Positions 1 to 9,671 of a DNA stretch of 64,000 bases are shown here, piece after piece. Within the stretch, counting starts at the first letter, position 1. Every line of letters starts with the position of its first letter. The stretch comes from Folioceros fuciformis. Lineage: Eukaryota; Anthocerotophyta; Anthocerotopsida; Anthocerotales. The stretch is taken from NCBI GenBank assembly GCA_049999805.1, contig JBNGIO010004611.1, forward strand, positions 1 to 64,000, in the 5' to 3' direction. The position numbers and the translations under genes are program-made. Under the pieces are notes generated by a model. It was given only the letters and a program-made list of their open reading frames with translations, was not told the DNA's origin and searched no databases.

Positions 1-2489
1 GGGCTGCAGCCTCGGCAACGTTAGAATCCCAAGCCGAATATTCTTTCCTCCACCCTCCCGGGGGCCGGGCCCCCCGCACACACATCACCCACGCTAACCA
101 TGACTGTTACACATGGACCCAGCCCGAGCCTTATGACCCATAACCTCCAAACCATATCCAGACCTTTGTACAAGTCTCAGTTAAGCTTGTTGGAATTGTT
201 TAATAATTTTGCATCGTTTTACAAAAAATCTTGCTATGAGATTAACATGCTATGCTATTGATTGATGATAATGAAACATAAATATTCATCAAATCGTGTG
301 ATATTATAAAAAGTATTTCAAATAAAATTTCAAAGGTTTGGAAAAAAATAATAAAGTAAAAAAAGTAAGATATTCTTAAAGAAAGAAACGTGGGAAAGGA
401 GACAAGAAGGGAGAGGTGTGGAGTTGCGGGCCGCCGCCGTGAAGCCCAAGGCAGGAGGAAGGGAGGGACATGCGAAGGCGATGATTGGGCAGGCGGGCAG
501 GGGATGGGCTTGCCCTATAATCAGACTTCTTCTTCTTCTTGTTTGTGGATGGCTGGGTTCGGGAGAGTTGTTGGGCTAATCTTGGGATGGGTGGAAACAC
601 GATAATACCCGAGCGGGGCCGGCTGGGGGACCAGAAAGCAGTGCGGGGCCCAGGAATGCGAATTGGAATTGGAATCGCTGGCCTTCCTTTCTCTCTGTGT
701 CTCTTTTGCGCGCCTTTGGAATGCGCAACTGGCATCGGGTATGCCGAGAGGAGGAGAGCAGAGACGGAGCCAGAGACAGAGCAGAAGAGAAGAGCAGAGA
801 CAGAGCCAAAGACAGAGCAAAAGAGAAGAGGAGAGCAGAGACAGAGCCAGAGACAGAGCACAAGAGAAGAGAAGAGAGGGCAGCGAGATGAAAGATTTGG
901 TTTCCCCTGGCCCTTGGGAGGTACGCTGCGATCCGAGCCCGATCCCATCCCGAAGAAGGCAGCAGCCAAGGCTGGTGGGAATGGAAAAGGAAAGGAACAC
1001 GTATGGCCCAGTTTGTTGATGGTGGTAATGCAAAAGGAAGCGGGGAGGAAACGCGGTGCCCCCTAAAGGACCAACACGTACGTGACCGGCAACCGGCAAC
1101 AGGCTGGGGCCAGCGCGGGGAGGAATATCTCGGGCTAAGGCCAACCAAGGCTGAGGAGGCTGATGAGAGGGCCCGAGGCTCGGGCCCGAGGCTGGGGCCG
1201 TCCGGCTCCGGACCTGGCCCCGGCCCCGGCCTCGGCCGTGTCAGAGCCCGTTATCGGACTAGGCTGACGTTCCGGATTCGATTCTGGTCCCCATTTAGGA
1301 TGCTATCATGTGTGAAGACGACCGCGAGGCGCGATTCGGATAATACATACACCACTTCGGGGAGCGGTGCGATGCTTGACTTGTGGCGACTCGTCTTCAC
1401 AAGTCCTTCTCTTCTCCTTCGCATTCCCTTCCCCTTCCATCCGATTCCATGCCTGCCCTGGTCTGCCCTTCCCCGGCACACCCCGCGCTACCCACTGGAA
1501 TTCCACCACCGGCTGCAGCCGGTCGCCGCCTTGTGTACCGGCAGTTATGCTGCCGTTGGGCCCAGCCTCGGGATGCAGAAACAACCGAGAGGGAAAGGCG
1601 GCGTGTGTGGGAACGGGAAAGCGGGTAGGTGAGACTACGCGTAGGACACTCGCACTTGCACTTGGGGTTACAACTTGCCACAAACCCATGGCTCCTGTGA
1701 GTGCGCTTGTCACGAGGCCGCTGCTGCACCTGCTGGCTATGGGAATGCGACGCAGATGCAGACGCAGGCGCAGGCGAGAAGAGAGGAAAGGAGAGGAGAC
1801 GAAAGATTGTTAACTCATAACTGCCTGTGTAACAAGAAGAAAGAAAAGCCATCTAAAGTGCTACTGTTGCATGCCTTGGTGTTGTGTGGTCTCAAAGTAT
1901 TGCACAGACCCAGGACTGGACATGTGTAGGGGTAGGCTGGTACTGCGAGGCCATGCACATGTACCCAGAAGTGCCTCTCAAATTGCTTTGCCTTTGCCCT
2001 AGCCCAATCTCCGCGTAGCCCTTCCTCGGCCAATGCCAACTCTCACTCAACGAAAGGCGTCTGACACCAACTGCCGCAGGGCTTATCGACAATGTGCACA
2101 ACTGCTCCAACTGCGACGGAGGCAGCAGCAGGGTGCACTGTGCCGACCTGGTCATGGCTGCTCATGTGTCGTGTATCCGCTTACATACATACAATATACA
2201 TGGGTAGTCCAGTGTTGTAGCAGGATTTGGACTGTCAGTCTGTGTTGTGATGAGCTGGACGGCCAATGGCTGGACAGTGGGAACCTACTCTACTGTGGTG
2301 TGCATGTGGGAGCTCATCCACTCCCTCACACTACTGCCACTCAAACACATTCCTCTCCATTGGCTGCTTCCTCTTCACTCATCACAGCGTCCCTCCAGTC
2401 CGGCCTAAACCAGGCAACTCCTACCAGGTCTGTACAGTGAGGGAACATGTGTGCATGTTACACAGCCTAGCTGCAGCCCCCTTTTATCA
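1..2489. other. No gene recognised
   Basis: No convincing coding exon on either strand. The several overlapping open frames between about 376 and 1860 lie on both strands over the same purine-rich and GC-rich DNA (for example the 1150-1240 CCGGCCCC-rich stretch), so composition explains them better than coding. The first 360 bases shift from GC-rich to AT-rich. The last few hundred bases are probably the 3' flank of the minus-strand stress-protein gene that ends at 2490. Confidence 0.5.
755..875. repeat. Purine-rich tandem repeat, about 40-base unit, 3 copies
   Basis: Three imperfect head-to-tail copies built on GAGCAGAGACAGAGCC followed by AGAGACAGAGCA and an AAGAGAAG spacer. Almost all purine on the plus strand. 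It creates open frames in several frames at once and is not evidence of a protein. Confidence 0.75.
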
Positions 2490-4631
2490 TCAGCTTGCGT
2501 GCTGGTGCTCGGAGGCTGGGTCGGGAGCCTGGGGATCGGAGGATGATGCTGCTCCTGCTGCTGCTGCTGGTTTCATCATTTTCACCGCAATGAGAGGACA
2601 CGGGCTGTTGTGAGACAGGTAGTCGCTCACGCTGCCGAGGAATGTCCTGCAAGCAAACCCACCAATGTCACACACACACACACATGGATGTGTTGTATTC
2701 GCACGTCAATAGCTGCAAATGGCCTGCGGAATCGAGACTGGATCTGGAAAAGAAATACAGTAACAAGGCCAAGGCTTGTCAGACTGCCCCAACAGTACCT
2801 GGCCAACAGGCTGTGCTCGTGGTAGCCCACCACTACAGCATCCGCCTTCAAAGCCTTCACTCCCTCCAACAGCTTCACCTCCGTCGGCCCTTGTACTACC
2901 ACCCCCTCGCACTTCATCTGCGCACGCCACACCACCCGGGAGGGAGGAGAACGAGGAGAAGAAACATCAGCAGCCAGCATCTTGCGACGCTTTCCATGCA
3001 CCTGCCATCCAACCAGTTGCAACCGTGGAAACTGTAAACCCCCCCGTCACCACTTGCCTGAGCTTCCCCGCACACATATTGCATGTACTCCTCCACCATC
3101 TTCTCACTTCCTTTTAGGACATCCACCTTTTCCTCGTCTTGGACTGCCGGCACAATCACGGACTGCACTCCCAAGGGACCTGGCCAAATTAGAGCCACCA
3201 CCTCAGCCAACCAAGTTAGCCAAATGTAATATCTCGCACGGGGGCCCAGCACGCCGCATGCTTTCATGGTTTTGGAGCCTTGGCGTGCACGCACCAGTCA
3301 CCAGTCCTGAAGACGACCCCAGACCCTGCGGTTGGACGTGGTAGATGATAACCCTGTCCGATTTGTTGCACAAGTTGTCAACCGCCCATACCAAAGCATA
3401 GGTTGACTACACAAACAAACGCATCGCATTTTTTCACACTGTGTCCCATGATTCTACAATCTCCAATCATCTGCTAACACATGACAACACCCAGGTGACG
3501 CCATTGTCAAGCACGCCTGTAGTGGGGATCTGGCAATCGTACCTCCTTGGAACCGTCCACAGCAACCACAACCTTTCTCGATAATCCTGATGATCCCAAA
3601 GGATCGTGATCCTCGAGGTGCTCCGATTGCCTCACGATTATCACAGAGCATGGAGAACGGTGCAAAACGTAGTCGCTTATGCTCCCTAGGATTGTTCTGA
3701 CACAACACAACACAAAACAAAACAAAACAAAACGAAACAAAGCACGACGTGAGTGTGGGCACACGGTCCCCTCAGAGTCTCAATGCCTCGCTTGGCCCAG
3801 ACATGCACACATCACTGGACCCGGACACTGTGTGTCCCACCTCTCCTATAAAAGCCCAGCACAAATCCACTGCCTCTTCCAACACCAACTACTGTATTCC
3901 ACCACCTTTTCAGCATTCCGTATCCATGACTGCCCACGCAAACAACATCCGCTCCCTTTCGTTTTGCCTCATCTACGATCCAGCCACCCGCTTCACCTTT
4001 CACAACTTCACCTTCGCATGCTATCTGGGGTGGTGTTCATGCCGTGCCCTGAATGAGCATTCTGGTCCTTTCTCACCCTCACAGTCACGACACCAAGAAA
4101 AGCACCTTCACCCTTTGACAAGAGCAAACTTACTCCACCACGAGCACATTGATCCATATACTTGTGGACGAGAGCTTTGGCGTCCTCAGCCGCAGCCTTT
4201 TTGGCAGCCTCCTCTTCTGTCATGGGTTTCAACACCCTCACTGCATACTCTGGACGGAACTTCGTCAGACACAACGAGGTTGGTTCGTCTTTCAACCTTC
4301 CCAATACTCAAGAGAGATCTAGGATTACGGATACCCACGCCTAACGCCGCACACAAATCTCAGCCCATGGGCTGTAGTGAGACACACTCTATGACATGCC
4401 ATTAGCAGAAACAAACTGGGGCTGAAGAGGGTAGCAGCACCCCACAAGGCTGTGCAACCCACCCGCAGCCAAATCGGGGTCTGCAAAGTTGTTCAGTCCC
4501 ACAAATGGAGCCACGTTGAGCACAATCACGTGGTCATCTTTCCTGAACAGATTGTGGAAGGCCCAGGTGAAGGCGTACGCAGAGGTCTCGCTCTCATCCA
4601 CAGCTACAACGATCTTCCTCGCCTGCGCCAT
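2490..4631 (-). CDS. Two-domain universal stress protein (UspA fold), 340 aa, 8 exons
   Basis: Model: complement(join(2490..2646,2799..2917,3058..3143,3295..3406,3543..3696,3906..4024,4134..4240,4463..4631)), 1023 bases in one frame. Domain 1 (about residues 1-170) starts with KIVVAVDESETS; domain 2 (about 172-320) starts with KVVVAVDGSKE. One exon (3543..3696) carries the end of domain 1 and the start of domain 2, so this is one protein and not two genes. USP domains are nucleotide-binding stress regulators. Domain 1 has the full ATP motif G-x2-G-x9-G-S (GSHGYG, then GS across the exon junction). Domain 2 reads GYHE at that place, losing the second glycine. The homologous third exons of the two halves are both 119 bases, so the gene arose by internal duplication. 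The ATG at 4631 is followed by AQARKIVV; an in-frame TTG upstream is less likely. The intron after 3058 starts with GC. Plant USPs are mostly single-domain. Confidence 0.85.
3701..3741. repeat. AAAAC/ACAAC microsatellite in a USP intron
   Basis: Runs of AACAC and AAAAC. Read on the minus strand they become GTTTT/GTTGT and form the pyrimidine-rich tract directly before the splice acceptor at 3697, so the repeat doubles as the 3' splice signal of this intron. Confidence 0.8.
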
Positions 4632-4853
4632 CTTCACGACCAACTACTCTTCGTCTGGTATTTACGCTTCCCTGCTGCTGCTTGCTAGAGTATGAAAGGA
4701 GGCGGTGAAGTGGACTCTTCCACGCGGCGGCCTGAAGTCTCGCAGAGCCTTCTGACGTGGCCTCCTTCTCCAGTGCCATCGGTGAAACCACGAGTCTCGG
4801 CTAGGTAATTTTCGTTTGCCCGCCCTGACGCTGGTCTCGGCAGCTGCGTTCCG
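4632..4853. promoter_or_regulatory. Shared divergent promoter of USP and Ycf20-like genes
   Basis: Only 222 bases separate the start codons of the minus-strand USP gene (4631) and the plus-strand Ycf20-like gene (4854). Both promoters and 5' leaders must fit here or overlap the neighbouring gene. No clear TATA box is seen in either direction; the stretch is GC-rich. Inference from spacing only. Confidence 0.55.
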
Positions 4854-5327
4854 ATGCGGCTGCACGCCTGGGAGATCTCAGTAGGTGCCGCTGCGACACG
4901 CTCCGGGTCCCCGTTGCTGGGCCTCCGGCACGTGAGGCCTGTGCGTAGGTCTTGTTCCCAGGCAGTCCAGGTGCGGGTGAGAGCAGCCCAAGGAGGGCGG
5001 CAGAGGCAGAGGCTGCGGCTGGTGGATGTGATCCGCCTCCTGCCCGGCTACACCACGACCTACTTCAAGAGTCCGTTCCGGAGGGCTTTGTGGGGCGGGA
5101 TCTCTTTGTTGGGCGGTTTCTATGTTGCCCAGACCATCAATCTGTCGTTCGGAGCTCTTGGAGTGAACGATGTCATCGCTGCTGCTGTCTGCGTGCTCTT
5201 CACCGAGTATGTGACTCAGTACTACCGCACTCGCAAGAAAGCATCCTTCCCAGCTGCTCTGCTCAACAATTTCAAGCTGGGTTTCACGTATGGCCTCTTT
5301 ATTGATGCTTTCAAGCTCGCCAGCTAA
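4854..5327 (+). CDS. Ycf20-like protein (DUF565), chloroplast-targeted, 157 aa
   Basis: Single-exon ORF from ATG 4854. Residues 1-50 are rich in Arg, Ser and Ala with few acids, as in a chloroplast transit peptide. The rest matches the Ycf20/DUF565 family as I know it: RLLPGYTTTYFKSPFRRALW (61-80), a hydrophobic segment GGISLLGGFYVAQ (81-93), a second around NDVIAAAVCVLF (105-116), then the ending LLNNFKLGFTYGLFIDAFKL. Ycf20 is plastid-encoded in many algae and nuclear in green plants; land-plant and Chlamydomonas members have been linked to non-photochemical quenching. Likely a small thylakoid or envelope membrane protein; the exact reaction is unknown. It is divergent from the USP gene with 222 bases between start codons. 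Length and domain order are complete. Confidence 0.88.
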   Translation: MRLHAWEISVGAAATRSGSPLLGLRHVRPVRRSCSQAVQVRVRAAQGGRQRQRLRLVDVIRLLPGYTTTYFKSPFRRALWGGISLLGGFYVAQTINLSFGALGVNDVIAAAVCVLFTEYVTQYYRTRKKASFPAALLNNFKLGFTYGLFIDAFKLAS

Positions 5328-6952
5328 CTGTAGGGCTTGTGGATTGCGGATTCCAAGTTCCTGTGTGACACATTTGACAATCGAGGGAGCAGGCCAGCCT
5401 CGCATCCGTGTTCCGAAGGTGACAGAGTGCAAGCGACTTGCATGGGATATCCGAACCTACAGACCTAGTTTGGCAGGCATCAAATATGTGGAGTGACCCC
5501 CAATCAGCCATGCTGCCTTTTGACATGGGGTAAGAACCTGAAGCTAGTTGTGAAGGTTGCTGAACTGGGTGGGCATTGTTCTCTACATTCATTTCACAAA
5601 CATCAATGTTCCCCCATGCTGTACGGGATACATTTTTTGTGCGGGATGTTCCAAATGTGAGTCACGAGCTAGGTATCGCACACAGACTTCAGGAACAAGA
5701 AGAAGAACCGACATCCACGCATGACCCTTTATGGAGAAAAGGCTTGCCTTCACTCGTGTGTTACACGCAGATGTTGCACTGGAACGCGTTGGGCTTGGGT
5801 GCTTAGCAAGTGTGGCTAGCTGGTGACGGCCATTGTAGAAAAGTCTGTTTCATTCACATGTGAAGCAGATGATTTAGGGTCCCAAGCTCTTGCGAAAGCT
5901 CCACCAGCCTGGCATGGACGAAGTGCATCCAGGCACGAGTGCTCACACAGCCCCTTACAACACTAGGACAAATATATTGCACGTGCAGCTGCAATGAGGC
6001 ACTCTGCTTCATCTGTACGCACTGAACAACAGCCTCCTTGAATGCAATGCGTCATTGAGCATGATTTGCTTGTGCGAGGGGCCTCTAAGGTTTGGAGAGG
6101 GAACAAGGACTGCAAAATCGAATATGTTGCCAGCAGTTTATGTACACAAAGTGTGGCAAGCTGGAGTGTGTGTAGCGTGTGTTTGATGAGCTTGGACAAA
6201 GAGATTTGATTCCATGGAGTACCTTGATGGTAGGATTGTCTTAGCAGGAACACTCACAACAATATTAGCAAGGATCTAGACCCTAAGTGAGCCAAACCAT
6301 CTTCCTTTGCCCTAATTGTGTATTGTAACAAAGTGAGTCTCCTTTCTTTGACCTAATTATATATCCTATATATAATCTAAATTAAAAAAAAGTCTAGAAT
6401 CTGCAGCTTTGAAAATAAGGGGTTGGACGGAAAGGCGGCTAAGTTGTCTACGTTATGCACGGTGCTGTGTTGGAGGTGTAAGCTGAAAGCCTAGAATTGC
6501 CTCATAATACGGCCTAGGGAGAAAATATGTCGGTCCGTAACCACGTCCTCAGCCCAGTGTGTACACCGCTTGGCTCGGTTCGGCTCACCGCCTGGTATTC
6601 GGATATTAGAGCCGTGCTTTGCGAGGAAGGGAGCAGGGGATTGACGCCGCGAAGGATTTGAAAGGTATGCTCTGTGTTGCGCACTCAGGATTGCTGGTGG
6701 CGCAGTTTGCTGGTAGTCTCGATTGTTCGGCAAGCGGCCGCAGTCTGAGCGAAAGGAGGGCGTGTGGAAGGCGGCTGCGGCGGGTATGCACGGGCATCAC
6801 CTTGAGGGACAGGCAGTGGGGTTGGTTGTAAGTGCTAGCTTATCTACTGCTCTTTGCCTGCAGCCAGGGCATCATTTGCTCAACTGTCCGGGCTGTGGTC
6901 TGGGGAGAGCTGTTTCTCTCCAGACCTAGCAGCCTCAGGCGTGTGGTCGGCA
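5328..6952. other. Intergenic, no gene recognised
   Basis: Contains the 3' flank of the Ycf20-like gene and the promoter and leader of PRPF38B. Around 6340-6400 it is AT-rich. Open frames here are short and show no family likeness. Confidence 0.5.
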
Positions 6953-8224
6953 ATGGAAGTCCAGACTTGTGGCAAGCCTATCGATAGCTTGCTGGAGAGA
7001 GTATTGTGCATGAACATCTTGTCTTCCGACTACTTCAAGGATCTCTATAGACTGAAGACCTACCATGAAGTCATAGACGAGATTTACAACCAGGTGGACC
7101 ATGTAGAGCCGTGGATGACGGGGAACTGCCGCGGCCCGTCCACTGCATTCTGCCTGCTCTACAAATTCTTCACCATGAAGCTTACGGTGAAGCAGATGCA
7201 GGGGTTGCTCAACCACGGCGATTCTCCTTACATCAGAGCGGTAGGGTTTCTGTATCTACGCTACGTAGGTGATCCCAAGACGCTGTGGGGATGGTTTTCG
7301 CAGTATGTGACGGACGAGGAGGAGTTTGCTCCTGGATCCAATGGCAGGAAGACGACTATGGGAGCCTATGTCCGGGACCTGCTGCTTGACCAGTATTACT
7401 TCGACACTCTGTTCCCACGCATACCTGTGCCTGTGCTGAGAAGTTTGACAGCAAACCTGGAACGTCTGAAGCTCTCAACACAGCCGTCTGGTGTGACAGG
7501 TACCAGTGGTCGCCATGCTGCAGATGATACTGCTCGACGGCCGCCTTCAGTCAAGGCTGCTCTGTCTGTTTCTTTTGGCCAGCGTGCTCCTCACCGTGCC
7601 TCCACTCGGGATTCTTCTCCGGTGCGCAGGAACTTGCCTATAGAGGCGCAACGAAATGGGGACGATCGTCGAGGGCAGCCCAGTAGGGACAGGGAGGCCG
7701 ACAGGGCCAGGGATAGGGAAAAGGACAGGGAGAGGGACCGCGACAGGGAGAGGGAGCGGGAGAGGGCCAGAGATAGGGATAGGGACAGGGATAGGGATAG
7801 AGACAGAGAACGGGATAGGGCTCGGGACAGACACCGGGATGAGCCTTCCAGAGACCGCGATCATGACAAGGCCAGGGAAAGAGATGGAGAACGGAGCAGG
7901 GGGGCAAGGGACCGCGGTCAGGACAGGCAAGATGATAGAGCTAGAGGCAGGGACCGAGACAGGGGTCCAGACAAGGATAGGAAAGGGGAGAACGATGCTC
8001 ACCGCAGCAGGAGTCGAAGTCCTGTCCGGTCAGGAAAGGCTGAGCGACTTCGCTCCCGGAGTCCAGCTGCGGACATTGCTCCTGCGTCAAACAGATTGAG
8101 CAAACTGCTAGACGTGTATGGTGATGCTAGTGCAAAGACTAAGGAGTCGGGTGATTATATGATCCGTGGCAAAGATGTCCAGTCAGAAGATGTCATTCGA
8201 TTGGGTGCCTCAACCTGGAGGTGA
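6953..8224 (+). CDS. PRPF38B: Pre-mRNA splicing factor PRP38B-like, RS-rich C-terminus, 423 aa
   Basis: PRP38 proteins join the spliceosomal B complex and are needed for its activation. Residues 1-175 form the PRP38 domain: ILSSDYFKDLYRLKTYHEV, VEPWMTGNCRGPSTAFCLLY, SPYIRAVGFLYLRYV and FPRIPVPV are family signatures of the PRPF38B branch. From about 235 to 345 the protein is an Arg/Asp, Arg/Glu and Arg/Ser repeat typical of SR-like splicing proteins, with SRSRSPVR and RSRSP near 350-365, followed by a conserved-looking tail. I chose ATG 6953 because PRP38 homology begins right after it; the open frame reaches 33 codons further upstream (CTG-type start at 6854) without likeness. The whole CDS is one exon, whereas plant homologues usually have introns, so a retrocopy or intron loss is possible. 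Confidence 0.9.
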   Translation: MEVQTCGKPIDSLLERVLCMNILSSDYFKDLYRLKTYHEVIDEIYNQVDHVEPWMTGNCRGPSTAFCLLYKFFTMKLTVKQMQGLLNHGDSPYIRAVGFLYLRYVGDPKTLWGWFSQYVTDEEEFAPGSNGRKTTMGAYVRDLLLDQYYFDTLFPRIPVPVLRSLTANLERLKLSTQPSGVTGTSGRHAADDTARRPPSVKAALSVSFGQRAPHRASTRDSSPVRRNLPIEAQRNGDDRRGQPSRDREADRARDREKDRERDRDRERERERARDRDRDRDRDRDRERDRARDRHRDEPSRDRDHDKARERDGERSRGARDRGQDRQDDRARGRDRDRGPDKDRKGENDAHRSRSRSPVRSGKAERLRSRSPAADIAPASNRLSKLLDVYGDASAKTKESGDYMIRGKDVQSEDVIRLGASTWR

Positions 8225-9068
8225 TCGATGTAGTCTTGTATAATCTACTAATGTTGATGGCTCTCGTGCACTGGCACACATGGTTGCAAAGGAGTTGTGT
8301 GATGATTCGGGTTAGGTTGTTGGCAGTAGATGAAGTTTGGTCTTAGCAAAGGATAGTGTAGTGGGTGTGCCAAAAATTGCCTGGGTCAGTTTTCCTCTCT
8401 TTTTTTTTTTTCACTGGAAGAAGCTGTCATAGCTTGATGCGCAGGAGTCAATGGAGTCCAGTACTGAAGGTGTGTGGGGTTGCCTGGTTCAGATTTTTGT
8501 TTGTCACTGGAGGAAGCTGTGAAAGCTTGATCCTTGGCGCATCATCGCATCCGCAGGTGGAGGTGCGTTACCACCAGGTACTCACATGCACCGCCGAGTG
8601 CACAAATCCTAGGTGCGAAAAGTGTAGTTGCTTCAGCTTATGTGAAAATTTGCCAGTCTTGAGGGGGTTGTCCATCAAGCGGGCATCCTATCACCCTTTA
8701 TGGGCTGGACGAAAGATTATCTTTTGCGTCGAATCATTACTGGTTCGTGTCTGTAAGTCACTAGGTTATGTACAACAGTCACATTGGGAACTGATTATCG
8801 CAAGTAATTTATCAATCAGCATCTTTAGGCATGATGGATTTTACGTCCAGCTGGAGACGATATTCCGTGTTCAATGGAGCCAAGGCTGCCAACTTCGCGC
8901 CACAACCATGTCGAGTGCTAACTGTTCTTCTTGTTCTTGCCTGACTGGTCATTGATCACAACACGAGTTTTCGTACGTAGGCCGAAACGGTGGATAGCTG
9001 ACGTGGGCGGACGGGGCAGCGGATGGCCAACGCGGTAGGTTTGAAATTTGAATTAGCTTCCTCGGCTC
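8225..9068. other. Intergenic with an imperfect direct repeat
   Basis: 3' flank of PRPF38B and promoter of H2A. Two diverged direct copies (8377-8438 and 8480-8531) share TTGCCTGGGTCAG, a T-rich middle, TCACTGGAGGAAGCTGT and AGCTTGAT. The long frame 8365-8955 covers this repeat and has no family likeness. A CTGACGTGGGCGG stretch near 8999 resembles ACGT-type elements found upstream of plant histone genes. Confidence 0.5.
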
Positions 9069-9076
9069 TATAAAAA
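9069..9076 (+). promoter_or_regulatory. TATA box of H2A
   Basis: TATAAAAA lies 110 bases before the H2A ATG, a usual distance for a short plant histone leader. An ACGT-core element sits about 65 bases further upstream. Confidence 0.7.
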
Positions 9077-9185
9077 CTGTCACAAATTCTCTGGAAACAC
9101 ATCGCACCTCCCTACATAGAAGATCTCCTGCATTTCCATCTCAAGACGAGCTTTTCGTGTCGTGCAAGCCATTGTAATTGGCAAG

Positions 9186-9671
9186 ATGACGGGCCGGGGC
9201 AAGAGCAGCGGCAAGAAGGCAGTGTCTCGCTCAGCGAAGGCAGGGCTGCAATTCCCCGTCGGCAGAATTGCCCGCTTCCTCAAGGCTGGCAAGTATGCAG
9301 CCCGCGTCGGGGCGGGCGCGCCCGTCTATCTTGCAGCCGTCCTGGAATATCTTGCAGCTGAGGTAATGCTCTGTTCTGTGTCATGTGTAAATTACATTCA
9401 TGAATGAAACGTGCAAATTGCAGTTGGTGACGAGAGTCCGTCATGTTTGCAGGTTCTGGAGCTGGCAGGAAATGCGTCCAGGGACAACAAGAAGACCAGA
9501 ATTGTGCCCCGCCACATCCAGTTGGCTGTGAGGAATGACGAGGAGCTCAGCAGGTTGCTCGGGACAGTGACAATAGCCAATGGAGGAGTGTTGCCTAACA
9601 TCCACTCCGTTCTCCTACCAAAAAAGACGGGTGGTGCGGGCAAGGGTGGCAAATCAGCCTCTGCCGAGTAG
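9186..9671 (+). CDS. H2A: Histone H2A, canonical type, 131 aa, one intron
   Basis: Model: join(9186..9362,9453..9671). Core nucleosome protein that pairs with H2B. The histone fold is intact: [20 protein letters not shown], the L1 loop [21 protein letters not shown], then [30 protein letters not shown] and the docking region [14 protein letters not shown]. The single intron falls between LAAE and VLEL, a position I know from plant H2A genes. The C-tail ends KSASAE: no SQ-E/D motif (so not H2A.X), no SPKK motifs (so not H2A.W) and not the H2A.Z pattern. Intron-bearing plant histone mRNAs are polyadenylated. An ORF start at 9162 uses a non-ATG codon and is rejected in favour of ATG 9186. Confidence 0.95.

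Noticed and set aside
376-1860. Many long overlapping frames on both strands
   Set aside because: They share the same purine-rich or GC-rich low-complexity DNA in several frames, have no family likeness and no splice logic.
2490-4631. Two separate neighbouring USP genes
   Set aside because: A single exon with matching phases holds the end of one domain and the start of the next, and the summed frame is open over all eight exons.
8365-8955. 196-codon frame after PRPF38B
   Set aside because: It covers a diverged direct repeat and a T-run and overlaps the H2A promoter; the protein looks random.
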